From Betaproteobacteria bacterium (lineage in GTDB: Bacteria > Pseudomonadota > Gammaproteobacteria > Burkholderiales > SG8-39): 64,000 nt of DNA. Below are positions 32,693 to 42,823 of this stretch, in pieces. Location: NCBI GenBank assembly GCA_947479645.1, contig CANKAJ010000001.1, positions 139,537-203,536 on the forward strand, written 5' to 3'. Position numbers and translations under genes: made by a program. The notes beneath the pieces were generated by a model. That model was not told where the DNA came from. It worked only from the letters and a program-made list of their open reading frames with translations, and did no database searches. Numbering within the stretch: position 1 is the stretch's first letter; every line of letters starts with the position of its first letter.

Positions 32693-33670
32693 CTACGCGA
32701 CCATCCCTGCAAGCCGCATGCGGATGATATTTTCCGCATCGTTGACGATGCGTTCGATCAGTTCGGCACAGGAAGGTGCATCGTGGATCAGGCCCATGAC
32801 CGCGCTTGCGCTCCAGGTGCCAGCCTCGATGTCACCGTCCTGATATACAGCCGGTGCCTTAGCCCCTGCAGCCAGTTGCTTCATGTCCTCAAACGTCTTG
32901 GTTGGATCGGCATCCAGAACTGCGAGTTGCTTCGCCACCGAATTCTTGTAAAGCCGCGAGGTATTGCGCAGCCGTCGAAAAATCAGCTGTGTTGAAAGCT
33001 CGTTGCCTTCGACCAGCGCCCGCTTGACGTTGTCGTGCACCCAGCATTCCTTCGTGGCCAGGAAGCGCGTGCCCATATTGATGCCATCGGCCCCCAGCGC
33101 CAGCGCCGCGGCCAACTGTCTGCCGCTACCAATTCCGCCAGAGGCGATGAAGGGCACCTTCAGCTGTTCAGCCGCGATCGGCAGCAATACCATATTGGGC
33201 ACATCGTCCTCGCCAGTATGGCCAGCGCATTCGAATCCATCGACACTGATGATGTCGCAGCCGATGGACTCTGCCTTCTTTGCGTGCCGAATCGACGTGC
33301 ACTTGTGGATCACCTTGATGCCGGCATCCTTGAAGATGAGCAGCACACGCTGCGGATTGTTGCCTGCAGTCTCGACAATCTTCACGCCGCTGGCGACGAT
33401 CGCCCGGGCATACTCCTCGTAGGGGACCGGCTTGATGGTGGGCAGTATCGTGAGATTGACGGCGATCGGCTTGTCAGTCATGGTGCGGCACAGTTTCACT
33501 TCATCAATAACCTCCTCAGGCGTCGACAGTGATAGCGCTGTCATGACGCCGAGACCACCACCATTGGACACAGCCGCAGCAAGCTTTGCCCGCCCCACCC
33601 GCATCATGCCGCCGCAGACGATGGGGTACTTGATACCGAGCATTTCCGTTACGCGTGTTTTCATAACCAT
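32693..33670 (-). CDS. Nitronate monooxygenase / NAD(P)H-dependent flavin oxidoreductase family
   Basis: EMLGIKYPIVCGGMMRVGRAKLAAAVSNGGGLGVMTALS...DGFECAGHTGEDD...FIASGGIGSGRQLAAALALGADGINMGTRFLATKE. Confidence 0.9.
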   Translation of the reverse strand: MVMKTRVTEMLGIKYPIVCGGMMRVGRAKLAAAVSNGGGLGVMTALSLSTPEEVIDEVKLCRTMTDKPIAVNLTILPTIKPVPYEEYARAIVASGVKIVETAGNNPQRVLLIFKDAGIKVIHKCTSIRHAKKAESIGCDIISVDGFECAGHTGEDDVPNMVLLPIAAEQLKVPFIASGGIGSGRQLAAALALGADGINMGTRFLATKECWVHDNVKRALVEGNELSTQLIFRRLRNTSRLYKNSVAKQLAVLDADPTKTFEDMKQLAAGAKAPAVYQDGDIEAGTWSASAVMGLIHDAPSCAELIERIVNDAENIIRMRLAGMVA

Positions 33671-33827
33671 TCCTCTTTTTGTTGCGGCTGCTGCCGCCTA
33701 ATTAGTGCGCAATTTCAGAACATGCAGCGCACTTCTTATAAGGCACGCAGTGGCAGCATGATCAGGACCGAGTCTAGTTGTCAGCGCACATCGACGTCAA
33801 ATCAACTCCGATTAACTGTGACTCTAA

Positions 33828-34550
33828 TCAAGCTCGCAACTTCACCGCGAGATCAAGGAAGTCCGTGGCCATGACATCAAACTCACCCGGTGCCACCAAT
33901 TCGGCGCTGTGCCCGGCACCCTGTTCCAGGGGTCTGTGCACGTAAGCTGTTCTGAGCCCAGCCCGCTTTGCCGCATGCAAATCCGAAGGATGCGCAGCCA
34001 CCATCATGACTTCATTTTTCGCCAGCCCCAGCAGGCGCGCGGCACCTTCATAAACCTCCGGATCAGGCTTGTAATGGCCGAAGAGTTCGCCAGACAATAT
34101 GCAGTCCCAAGGCAAGCCCGCATTCTTCGCCATGTTCACCAACAGCGCCACATTGCCATTGGACAATGTCGATATCACATACCGGCAGCGCAGGCGATTA
34201 AGTCCAGGCACCGTATCTGGCCACGGCAAAAGACGATGCCATGCCCGATTAAGGTGGGCAATTTCTGACTCAGCCAGGCCCTTGATACCGAAGCGCACCA
34301 GAAGATCATCCAGAATCAATCTGTGCAAACCATCAATATTGGTCCACGGCATCGTCCCTTTGCGCACGCGATCCATGGCCGGTTTGTAACCATCACGCCA
34401 ACCATCCGCGAATGCTGCCCAGTCCACTACCAGTCCCTTGGCTTGGGCCAGTAACTCGCCTTCCCTGATAATGGATGCGCGCCAGTCCACCACGGTGCCG
34501 AATACATCGAACACCAATGCCCTTACGGATTGAATATCGCTTTCAGACAT
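33828..34550 (-). CDS. Haloacid dehalogenase type II (HAD superfamily)
   Basis: ALVFDVFGTVVDWRASIIREG...STLSNGN...YKPDPEVYEGAARLLGL...VAAHPSDLHAAKRAGLRTAYVHRP. Confidence 0.92.
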   Translation of the reverse strand: MSESDIQSVRALVFDVFGTVVDWRASIIREGELLAQAKGLVVDWAAFADGWRDGYKPAMDRVRKGTMPWTNIDGLHRLILDDLLVRFGIKGLAESEIAHLNRAWHRLLPWPDTVPGLNRLRCRYVISTLSNGNVALLVNMAKNAGLPWDCILSGELFGHYKPDPEVYEGAARLLGLAKNEVMMVAAHPSDLHAAKRAGLRTAYVHRPLEQGAGHSAELVAPGEFDVMATDFLDLAVKLRA

Positions 34551-34577
34551 AACGACTCACAGAATTAATCTCGCTTC

Positions 34578-34994
34578 TCAGCCCTGCCTGGGCACCTTGC
34601 TGAGCGAATTCAGATCCATCACCCATGGCATGGCGGAGTCACACCAGATCTGCGATTGAGGTTTGAATTGCGCGCGTTGCCGGATTGTGCCGGCGCGAAT
34701 GCCTATAACCTGCTGATCATCCACACTGGACGCATAAATATGCGTGCCGCACTCCGGGCAAAACACCTGCGCGCGCTGGTTGCCGCTGTCCGCCGTCTTG
34801 ACGTAGGTTTTCGGCTTGCCCGTTAGGAGCTTGAAATGACTGCCTTTGGTCGGCACCACCGTCCGGAATGCCGACCCCGAAAAGATCTGACAATCGGTGC
34901 AGTGACAAATCCGCGCTGACGCCGGATCGGCCTCGGCTTCATAAGTGATGTAACCGCAATGACATCCGCCGTTGATATGCATGTAATCCCTCAT
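34578..34994 (-). CDS. GFA family protein (zinc-binding, CENP-V/GFA fold)
   Basis: GGCHCGYITYEAEADPASARICHCTDCQIFSGSAFRTVVP...QVFCPECGTHIYA. Confidence 0.92.
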   Translation of the reverse strand: MRDYMHINGGCHCGYITYEAEADPASARICHCTDCQIFSGSAFRTVVPTKGSHFKLLTGKPKTYVKTADSGNQRAQVFCPECGTHIYASSVDDQQVIGIRAGTIRQRAQFKPQSQIWCDSAMPWVMDLNSLSKVPRQG

Positions 34995-35020
34995 TCTCCG
35001 ATAAATAATAAAACCGGCTG

Positions 35021-36004
35021 TCAGTCAGCCTTGGCACCAGACTCTTTCACCACCACACTCCACTTGGCAATCTCCCGCTTCAGGAAAGCCTCCAATTCGG
35101 CCGGTTTCGATCCAATTGGCTCGATGGTCAATGACACCAGCCTGTCCTGAACGTCAGACATCTTCAGTACACGCGAAAAATCTGCCTGCATTTTGTCCAC
35201 CATTGCCTTGGGCGTGCGCGCCGGCCCGAACATGGCATACCAGGCAGAGGCCTCATAACCTGGCAAACCAGCCTCAGAAACTGTCGGCATATCGGGCAGG
35301 CTGCCGACGCGCTTTGATGTTGTAACCGCCAACGCAAATAGTTTTCCAGCCCGAACATTAGGAAGCGCCGACGATGAGCCAAAGGTAAGCTGCACCTGGC
35401 CCGCCACCAGATCGATCACAGCCGCCGGACCGCTCTTGTACGGCACGTGAACCAATTTCACACCTGCCATTTTCGAGAACAATTCTCCAGCCAGATGTTG
35501 TGATGAACCACTGCCTGCAGAACCATAATTGAGTTTGCCCGGATTGGCCTTGGCATAGGCCATCAGTTCCTTGACGGAGCGCGCCGGAACCGACGGGTGC
35601 ACAACAACAATGTTGGGGACGTCCGCCAATTGCGATACCGGCGTGAAATCCGAGATCGGATCATAGGGAAGCTTGCTGTAGAGGGCAGGATTGATGGCGT
35701 GGCTTGGACTGGTAATCAGGTAGGTATAACCATCTGGCGCCGCCTTCGCGCCAATCTCGGTACCAATGATTCCACCAGCCCCTGTTCGTGCATCAATGAC
35801 CATCTGTTGCCCCCAGACCTCGCTCAACTTAGGGGCCACCAGCCGGGCGATGATATCCGGCGCACCGCCCGGTGCGCCAAACGAAAGCACAAAACGAACC
35901 GGCTTGATCGGATAATTATCAATTACTGTAGTTTGTGCTTTTGCGATCGATGTTAAAGCACTTATTATTATCAGTAGAATATACTTTTCCATGCTGCGCA
36001 TCAT
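35021..36004 (-). CDS. Bug/TctC-family substrate-binding protein
   Basis: YPIKPVRFVLSFGAPGGAPDIIARLVAPKLSEVWGQQMVIDARTGAGGIIGTEIGAKAAPDGYTYL; start placed after ggaggga RBS. Confidence 0.93.
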   Translation of the reverse strand: MMRSMEKYILLIIISALTSIAKAQTTVIDNYPIKPVRFVLSFGAPGGAPDIIARLVAPKLSEVWGQQMVIDARTGAGGIIGTEIGAKAAPDGYTYLITSPSHAINPALYSKLPYDPISDFTPVSQLADVPNIVVVHPSVPARSVKELMAYAKANPGKLNYGSAGSGSSQHLAGELFSKMAGVKLVHVPYKSGPAAVIDLVAGQVQLTFGSSSALPNVRAGKLFALAVTTSKRVGSLPDMPTVSEAGLPGYEASAWYAMFGPARTPKAMVDKMQADFSRVLKMSDVQDRLVSLTIEPIGSKPAELEAFLKREIAKWSVVVKESGAKAD

Positions 36005-36104
36005 GCAGTTCCCTCCTGATGAACTCCATTGAGTTGGCCGGTGAGCCCGCCGGACTGGCCTATCTTGGCTCGCACTCACCGCCACGGAACAGAAAAACTC
36101 GGAT

Positions 36105-36464
36105 CTAGGCTTTCGTCTCAATAAACTCCAGCTGCACCCCATCCGGTCCTTCAAAAAAGCAGACCCGTCGCCCGCCGGTCACTACCGTCTCTTCAAGGAT
36201 ATTGATGCCTTGGGCCTTCAGTTTTGCCACCAAATCGTCCAGTTCGTCAGTATCGATGGCAATATGCTCCATGCCATAGCGCTGCTCGCGCGTTTGTTTG
36301 CTGAGGAAGGTAGTTACGTTCAGCGAAAGTCCGTGCAGATCCAGGCGGTAGTTGCCGGTGTCGGACTTGCTCACAAACTTGGCGCCCAGCGTGTCCATGT
36401 AAAACTTCGCCGTCTTCTCCGGATCCTTGGTCTTCAGATGCAAGTGATTGAGCTTGAATGACAT
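36105..36464 (-). CDS. VOC family / glyoxalase-like protein
   Basis: LNHLHLKTKDPEKTAKFYMDTLGAKFVSKS...MEHIAIDTDELDDLVAKLKAQGI...FFEGPDGVQLEFIE. Confidence 0.9.
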   Translation of the reverse strand: MSFKLNHLHLKTKDPEKTAKFYMDTLGAKFVSKSDTGNYRLDLHGLSLNVTTFLSKQTREQRYGMEHIAIDTDELDDLVAKLKAQGINILEETVVTGGRRVCFFEGPDGVQLEFIETKA

Positions 36465-36620
36465 GGAATACCTCCTTGTGGGATATGACTGGCAGGCTAT
36501 TGATAAAAGTACCCGATTTCGCAGCTCATGCTAGAGCCAACACCGCACTTACGCAACCGCCGTCAGGTAATTCAACCCGATTGAAAAAACCGTTGGTATA
36601 GAGCCATAGTAGAATCAATC

Positions 36621-37475
36621 ATGTACAGATCAACTGAGCCCGATGGCGGCGAAGCCCATCAACTGAACAGCGAGCCCTGGTACCTTCCAGTCGCCGACGA
36701 AGTTCAGGTTTTCGAAGCAGCTTATCAGCAACGCCTTCCGGTGTTGCTCAAAGGACCCACGGGTTGCGGCAAGACGCGCTTTGTCGAGCACATGGCCTGG
36801 CGGCTTTATCGACAGGCAGACACCCATAGACGTTCCGTGGAAATCCCCATGGTGACGGTCGCCTGCCACGAAGACCTCACCGCAACCGATCTGGTCGGGC
36901 GCTATTTGTTATCCGGTGATGAGACCGTATGGAATGACGGGCCGTTGACGCGCGCGGTCCGCACCGGTGCCATTTGCTATCTGGACGAGGTAGTCGAAGC
37001 ACGCAAGGACACCACCGTAGTGGTGCACTCGCTGACCGATCATCGCCGCCTGCTGCCTATTGAGAAAACCGGTGAACTGCTCGATGCGCATCCGGATTTT
37101 CTACTCGTCATTTCCTACAATCCCGGCTATCAAAGCGTACTCAAGGATCTGAAACCCTCGACACGTCAGCGATTTCTGAGCCTGGAATTCAATTACCCGG
37201 TCGTCGACGTTGAAGCCACCATCATCGCGCATGAAAGTGGCGTCGACGCCGCTCTTGCCCATCGACTGGCGCTGATTGGCGAAAAAGTTCGCAATCTGCG
37301 CGAGCACGGCTTTGAAGAAGGTGTCAGCACGCGCCTGCTGGTCTATACCGCACAGTTGGTTGCCTCCGGTATCCCACCGCGGCGCGCCTGCGAGGTTGCC
37401 ATCGCCCATGCTGTGACCGACGATCGCGAAGTACAGCAAGCCGTTGCAGATATCGTGGACGTACTGTTGCCGTGA
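36621..37475 (+). CDS. MoxR-class AAA+ ATPase, CbbQ/NirQ/NorQ type
   Basis: Walker [88 protein letters not shown]. Confidence 0.92.
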   Translation: MYRSTEPDGGEAHQLNSEPWYLPVADEVQVFEAAYQQRLPVLLKGPTGCGKTRFVEHMAWRLYRQADTHRRSVEIPMVTVACHEDLTATDLVGRYLLSGDETVWNDGPLTRAVRTGAICYLDEVVEARKDTTVVVHSLTDHRRLLPIEKTGELLDAHPDFLLVISYNPGYQSVLKDLKPSTRQRFLSLEFNYPVVDVEATIIAHESGVDAALAHRLALIGEKVRNLREHGFEEGVSTRLLVYTAQLVASGIPPRRACEVAIAHAVTDDREVQQAVADIVDVLLP

Positions 37476-39589
37476 ATCAGCCGGCTGTTGCCGACACAGC
37501 GGCAGCAAATTTCGCTGCACCTGCGTCGCCTGCCAATCACAGCGTCTATTTTTCTGATGTGCAGCGCGTTCTTGCGCTGTTTGCGCAGGGACTGTCCGGA
37601 CACTATCTGCATCTCAAACCCATCGCGTCGATGGCCGCCGATGCACCTGACGAATTGCGCTCGGGCGGCATCACCACCGACGGTGGGGCTATCTACTTGC
37701 CCGAATTCGTCGATGGCTTTGACAGTGCACGCCACAACTTTGGCGCCTATCGAATCGCGGTTCTGCATCAACTGGGATTCTTTGAAAATGGCACCTTCTT
37801 GTTTTCCTTCGATGAAGCGCGTGCGCGCATACCGAGCCTGCCCGATGCTCTAGCGCAACCGACCATCCTGGCGGCCGGTGCGGACTCCGAACTTGCGCGC
37901 TTCTTTTCCCTGTGGCCCTCGCCCAAGCTGATACGGCAATTGTTTGTCACGCTGGAAGACTTGCGAATAGATGTCGCGATGCGCTCGCGATATCCAGGCG
38001 CCCGCGCCGACCTTGATCGGGTGCTGGCCCAGGCGCTGGAGCAGCGCCCGGATATGCGCGCATTGAACCGGGTCGCCGCCCTGTGGGAAGGCCTGGTGCG
38101 GTACACGCTGGGGGCGCCGCGCGAGTCTTTGCAGCCAATGGATCGCAGCGGCCTGCTGGACTCCTTGCTGGATGCGGTCGCGCCACTGGAAACCGGCAGT
38201 GCCAGCGTATATGACAGCGCGCAAGCGGCAATTGCCTGCTATCGCGCATTGGAACTGGCCGGTTTGCCACGAGAAGAATCGGATCAGGAACCGCAACTTG
38301 GTGCGGAGGACTCACCCAGTCCTGATGCGAGCGACAACGCGGGCGACGGTAATGGCGAAGGCGACTCCGCAGCATTGGATGAATCATCCATCGGAGCTAC
38401 GCGTGTGGAGTTTCGCGGCGAACTCATCCCCGAGTTCGTTCAGTGCGAACTCTACGGCGGCAGCACTGATTCCCCTCCGGAGGGCATGCAGTTGACAAGC
38501 GACCCCCAGCGGCCTAAGGACGCCCCAGTGCGCCCGCCCCGACCACCCAACCTTAAAGCAGCACCACCGCCCGGCCGCACTGACGAAGACGGTCCACGCA
38601 CGTTCCTTTATGACGAATGGGATTTTCATCATCAGAGCTATATCAAAGGCTGGTGCCGACTGTATGAATACCGCCTGAAGGGTGAAGACTACAATTTCAT
38701 TCGTGATGTTCGCCGCCGCCACGCGGTGCTGGCGCATCAGGTCAAGCGGCGCTTTCGCTTCATCAAGCCCGAATCGCTGCGGCGCACGCGACGCGTCAGC
38801 GATGGCGACGAACTGGAAATCGACGGTGTCATTGAGGCGGTCATCGACCGACGCGCCGGCCACGCCACGGACGAATATGTCTATGTACGGCGCGACCGGG
38901 CGCTGCGCGATGTTTCCGCAGCATTCCTGCTGGACATGAGCGCCTCGACGGGATATCCGATTCCGGACACCAATCCACCGCCACCGGAACCTGATACGGG
39001 CGAATACCCGATGCACCTTTATGACAGCAACGACGATCCGCTCAAACCTGCCCCACCCAAACGCAGCGTCATTGACGTGGCCAAGGAGTCACTGGCGCTG
39101 ATGTGTGACGCGCTTGGCACGCTGGGCGACAGCTACGCCATTTACGGTTTCTCCGGCAGTGGACGTGAGAAAGTCGAGTTTCACGTCGCCAAAGAATTCG
39201 AAGACCGGCTGTCCTCCGCAACGTGGACCGCACTTGCAGCAATGAAGCCACTCAATTCCACGCGCATGGGGCCAGCCATCCGCCACGCGCTGACCAAACT
39301 CAAGCGTCAACCAGCGCGCATGAAAGTATTGATTGTCGTCTCCGACGGCTATCCGCAAGACCATGACTACGGCCCCAGTCGCATCGACGACGAATACGGC
39401 ATTCAGGATACGGCGCGTGCGCTGCAGGAAGCCAAGGAGCAAGGCGTGCAGGCCTTCTGCGTGACCATCGATCCCTCCGGACACGACTACCTTCAGCGCA
39501 TGTGCGATGGCAACCGCTATCTCGTCATTGACGAAGTCGATGACCTGCCCGGCGAACTGACCAAGGTTTATCGGACACTGACAGCCTAG
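37472..39589 (+). CDS. VWA-domain protein, CbbO/NorD type
   Basis: C-terminal VWA domain with [14 protein letters not shown]...; [51 protein letters not shown]; 4-nt overlap with the upstream ATPase. Confidence 0.9.
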   Translation: MNQPAVADTAAANFAAPASPANHSVYFSDVQRVLALFAQGLSGHYLHLKPIASMAADAPDELRSGGITTDGGAIYLPEFVDGFDSARHNFGAYRIAVLHQLGFFENGTFLFSFDEARARIPSLPDALAQPTILAAGADSELARFFSLWPSPKLIRQLFVTLEDLRIDVAMRSRYPGARADLDRVLAQALEQRPDMRALNRVAALWEGLVRYTLGAPRESLQPMDRSGLLDSLLDAVAPLETGSASVYDSAQAAIACYRALELAGLPREESDQEPQLGAEDSPSPDASDNAGDGNGEGDSAALDESSIGATRVEFRGELIPEFVQCELYGGSTDSPPEGMQLTSDPQRPKDAPVRPPRPPNLKAAPPPGRTDEDGPRTFLYDEWDFHHQSYIKGWCRLYEYRLKGEDYNFIRDVRRRHAVLAHQVKRRFRFIKPESLRRTRRVSDGDELEIDGVIEAVIDRRAGHATDEYVYVRRDRALRDVSAAFLLDMSASTGYPIPDTNPPPPEPDTGEYPMHLYDSNDDPLKPAPPKRSVIDVAKESLALMCDALGTLGDSYAIYGFSGSGREKVEFHVAKEFEDRLSSATWTALAAMKPLNSTRMGPAIRHALTKLKRQPARMKVLIVVSDGYPQDHDYGPSRIDDEYGIQDTARALQEAKEQGVQAFCVTIDPSGHDYLQRMCDGNRYLVIDEVDDLPGELTKVYRTLTA

Positions 39590-39607
39590 GTGCGAAATTG
39601 CACCTAG
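39586..39607. terminator. Hairpin between convergent genes (possible bidirectional terminator)
   Basis: ctaggtgc-gaaatt-gcacctag, perfect 8-bp stem starting at the VWA gene stop codon; no clear T tract. Confidence 0.45.
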
Positions 39608-39619
39608 CCCGTCATATCC

Positions 39620-41068
39620 TCAGCTTTTGCGCTTATCCAGCAGGCGATTGGCCTTGGTGTTTTTCGACAACCCGGTCAGTGGATCGAGTTCGCCCCGACT
39701 GACGATATTCACCAGCAGTTTCACGCTCAGCGCCTCGCGAAAGCGCACCTGCAGATCTGCCTGAAGTTTCGCGCGGTCGACACTGTTGTCGGCTGCTTCG
39801 ACCATGACCGTCATTTCATCCTGGCCAGCCGCACCCACGCGTTCCACCACACAGATGAATTCACCCGTGGAGCGCGACTCTGCCGCGACAAGAGCACCGA
39901 CCGCCTCGGGAAATACATTCACGCCGCGCAGTTTGATCATGTTGTCGCTGCGCCCGAAGATGCGCTCCAGGCGCTGCAAGGTGCTGCCGCAATCGCAGGT
40001 GCCATGCATCTTGCATGATACGTCGCTGATGTTGTAGCGAATCAGCGGCGCGCTGTATTTGAACAACGAGGTCACGCACAAATTGCCCTTGCTGCCATCG
40101 GGAACGGGTTGCCCGGTTTGCGGATCGAGGATTTCAACGATGAATGCGTCTTCCTGGATATGCATGCCGTTGCGATAAAGGCAGTCGGCGGCGACCATGC
40201 CGGTCTCGTGTGCGCCATAGAAATCATGGCAGCGCGCCCCCCACAGGTCCTCCACTGTCTTGCGGTCCTCGACGCCGAGGTTCGAGTCGAGCGCTCGTAT
40301 GCCCAGGCTGCGCGGATCAATTTTCATTTCGTCTCGCGCAAACAGGGCCATGTGCCGCAGATAGGCGGGAAACCCGACCAGAATACTGACGCCCCAGGCC
40401 TGCATGATTTCAATCTGGCGGCGCGTCGGCGTGATGTTGCCACTACCGGTCATGACCGGAACGGCGCCGGTGTATTTCCACAATGCCTCGCGAACAGCAA
40501 ACCCCCCATTGGGAAGCCCCATCGCACGGGTCACCTGAACCAGGTCGCCTGGGCGCACGCCATGCATGGTCAGGCGCCGCGACCCCAGTATCGCCATGAT
40601 TTCCCGGTCGCGCGGCGAATACAGCATGGCCCGCGGCAATCCGGTTGTGCCACCGCTGGTCTGAATGACCAGTGGCATGCGTTTGCCATCCTCCGGCGAG
40701 ACACCCATGAATTCACCAAAAGGCGGTTGCAACGCGATGCTGTCGCGAATATCACTGACCGTGTACGCCGGAATCTTGGTGATATCCGCGATACTGCGGA
40801 TATCACTCTTGTCCAGACCTGCCGCCTTCCAGCGGCGAGCATAAAACGGAACATCCCAGGCCCTGTCAATCTGCGTCTTGAAACGTTTTTCCTGCAAGTC
40901 GCGAATCTGGTCGCGGGGCATGCGGTAAATGGTATTGAAATAGTCGGGGGGCGGCGGATATTCCTTCATCAGTTCCGGAAAATTCAGCGACTCCCAGTAA
41001 TACGGAGGACGACGCTGACTCATCTGCCGAAGTTCTTCCTCCGGATCCAGGCGGGGATTTACCATCAC
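39620..41068 (-). CDS. PaaK-like phenylacetate-CoA ligase family protein
   Basis: QTSGGTTGLPRAMLYSPRD...DFYGAHETGMVAADC...LIRYNISDV...RIFGRSDNMIKLRGVNVFPEAV. Confidence 0.9.
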   Translation of the reverse strand: MMVNPRLDPEEELRQMSQRRPPYYWESLNFPELMKEYPPPPDYFNTIYRMPRDQIRDLQEKRFKTQIDRAWDVPFYARRWKAAGLDKSDIRSIADITKIPAYTVSDIRDSIALQPPFGEFMGVSPEDGKRMPLVIQTSGGTTGLPRAMLYSPRDREIMAILGSRRLTMHGVRPGDLVQVTRAMGLPNGGFAVREALWKYTGAVPVMTGSGNITPTRRQIEIMQAWGVSILVGFPAYLRHMALFARDEMKIDPRSLGIRALDSNLGVEDRKTVEDLWGARCHDFYGAHETGMVAADCLYRNGMHIQEDAFIVEILDPQTGQPVPDGSKGNLCVTSLFKYSAPLIRYNISDVSCKMHGTCDCGSTLQRLERIFGRSDNMIKLRGVNVFPEAVGALVAAESRSTGEFICVVERVGAAGQDEMTVMVEAADNSVDRAKLQADLQVRFREALSVKLLVNIVSRGELDPLTGLSKNTKANRLLDKRKS

Positions 41069-41103
41069 CAGTTACTCCTTGAATTTTGAGTCATCATGAA
41101 TAC

Positions 41104-41883
41104 TTATCTCACGGCTGCAAGACTGCCGCCGTCGACCGGTATGGAAGTGCCATTGATATAGCGACCGCGCGGCGAAACCAATAGCGCCACCAGGCAGGCA
41201 ATATCCTCGGGAATGCCAATGCGGCCAATGGGAATTTGCGATGTACGCCGAACCCGCTCGGCCTCGGCGGCTTCCTTGTCACCGGTCAGCACCACCTTGT
41301 GCAGGCGAGGTGTCTCGATCAAACCGGACAGGATGGTATTGACGTTAATGCCGTACTTGCCGATTTCCATCGACAAGGTCTTGGCGTAGCCGATCACGCC
41401 ACCCCAGCTTGCTGTAGACAGACCGAAGTTCACCCGCGGCTGTATCGCCACGCGGGAAATGATGTTCAGGATGCTGCCGCCGTTCTTCTGCATGTGCGGG
41501 ACCGCTTCACGTGACATTCTCACCACATACATGAGATTGCGCTCAATGGCCTGCGCCCAGGCCACATCATCGAAGGTATCCAGCGCACCCAGCGGCGGCG
41601 CGCCGTCATTATTGACAACAATGTCGATGGTTCCGTATTTCTCCACCACGGTGGAGACCACCCGCTTGATGTCCTCATCCCGGCGACAATCACCCTGGAT
41701 GGCCAGCACTTCCCCGCCGGTCTCCTTGCGGATCTGCTCGGCAGCCGGGTCCAATTTTGCAACTCGCCGCGCCATGATGGCGACGCGCGCGCCTTCGGCA
41801 GCCAGCATGTGCGCAATACCATAACCAATGCCTTCACTGCCACCACCCACGATGGCAATCTTGTCTTTTAATTGCAGGTCCAT
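41104..41883 (-). CDS. SDR family oxidoreductase
   Basis: LKDKIAIVGGGSEGIGYGIAHMLAAEGARVAIMARR...NNDGAPP...YINGTSIPVDGGSLAAVR. Confidence 0.9.
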   Translation of the reverse strand: MDLQLKDKIAIVGGGSEGIGYGIAHMLAAEGARVAIMARRVAKLDPAAEQIRKETGGEVLAIQGDCRRDEDIKRVVSTVVEKYGTIDIVVNNDGAPPLGALDTFDDVAWAQAIERNLMYVVRMSREAVPHMQKNGGSILNIISRVAIQPRVNFGLSTASWGGVIGYAKTLSMEIGKYGINVNTILSGLIETPRLHKVVLTGDKEAAEAERVRRTSQIPIGRIGIPEDIACLVALLVSPRGRYINGTSIPVDGGSLAAVR

Positions 41884-41884
41884 G

Positions 41885-42775
41885 TCAGTCCTTGTGATTC
41901 TGATTGATTTCGGGAAGCTTCAGCCCCATCGCCTCAAAAAATGCTTCGGCATTGCGATGGAAGACCTTTTCAAGAACTTCCTCAGTGTAACCCTGGTCAC
42001 GCCAGTCCCTGACCAGCCGTTCATAGGTCAACATCGGGTAATCAGCTGCGAACATCACCCGGTCCTGCAGGCGCCGCGCGATTTCATACTTGAGTTCAGG
42101 CGGATGATGCTTGGGTGACCAGCCGTGCAACTCGTACCAGATGTTGCCCTTGTGTAGCACAACCGCATTCATCTCCGCCTGCCAAGGCCATGCCGGTCGG
42201 GCCGCCACGATATTCAGATCAGGGTAAACCGCCGCCACCTGATCCAGATGACGCGGATGCGTGTGATCGAGGATGATGCCCAATCCACCGCGAACGCCAG
42301 CGCCTATCGCCGACATCCCGACCAGAATCATGACCGGAATGTTGGCCTCAATGCACAACTCATAGTACGGCGCCCACACCGGGTCACTGGCAGGCGGCGA
42401 ACGCGGTATCACCACTCCCATGAACCCGGTATGCAGTTCAATGCATCGCTTGAGTTCGGCCATGCTCTCCAGCTTATAGGGATCAACCTTCACCCAGTGC
42501 CCGAGTATGACGTCCGGATGCGCGCGCTGGGTGGCAAAGGCGTAGTCATGCTGTTCGCGCACCTGCTCCATCGGCAGGCCATCGGTAAAAGCCAGACTGA
42601 GGATGGCACCGACATTGTTCTTGCGGAAGTAATCGGTCATCTCCTGCTCGGTCATGAAGCCGCCTTCCCAATTCCAGTACTTGCGAAAGGCCGCGACCGC
42701 TTTGCCGCTGGCGGCAGGATTGCCCCGCCATCCGCGCTCGGTTCCCCAGTGAGAGTGCATGTCAATCAAGCGCAT
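41885..42775 (-). CDS. Amidohydrolase (Amidohydro_2 family), paralogue of 48880..49761
   Basis: MRLIDMHSHWGTERGWRGNPAASGKAVAAFRKYWNWEGGF...MFAADYPMLTYERLVRDWRDQGYTEEVLEKVFHRNAEAFFEAMGL. Confidence 0.9.
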   Translation of the reverse strand: MRLIDMHSHWGTERGWRGNPAASGKAVAAFRKYWNWEGGFMTEQEMTDYFRKNNVGAILSLAFTDGLPMEQVREQHDYAFATQRAHPDVILGHWVKVDPYKLESMAELKRCIELHTGFMGVVIPRSPPASDPVWAPYYELCIEANIPVMILVGMSAIGAGVRGGLGIILDHTHPRHLDQVAAVYPDLNIVAARPAWPWQAEMNAVVLHKGNIWYELHGWSPKHHPPELKYEIARRLQDRVMFAADYPMLTYERLVRDWRDQGYTEEVLEKVFHRNAEAFFEAMGLKLPEINQNHKD

Positions 42776-42788
42776 GGCATTCCTGTTC

Positions 42789-42802
42789 ATTCAATATTGA
42801 AT
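42789..42802. promoter_or_regulatory. Perfect 14-bp palindrome upstream of the amidohydrolase gene
   Basis: attcaatattgaat is its own reverse complement; sits between the CitE-like gene and the amidohydrolase start. Confidence 0.35.
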
Positions 42803-42823
42803 CAATGGCGCAAAGCACAGCCG

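Noticed and set aside
31231-32727. 498-aa plus-strand ORF
   Set aside because: Fully antisense to a clear class II fumarase; no family features; high-GC shadow ORF.
36105-36154. Overlap of the Bug ORF with the VOC gene
   Set aside because: The overlap comes from an over-extended ORF start; the RBS and signal peptide place the Bug start at about 36004.
40109-41089. 326-aa plus-strand ORF
   Set aside because: Antisense to the PaaK-like ligase; no protein-family features.
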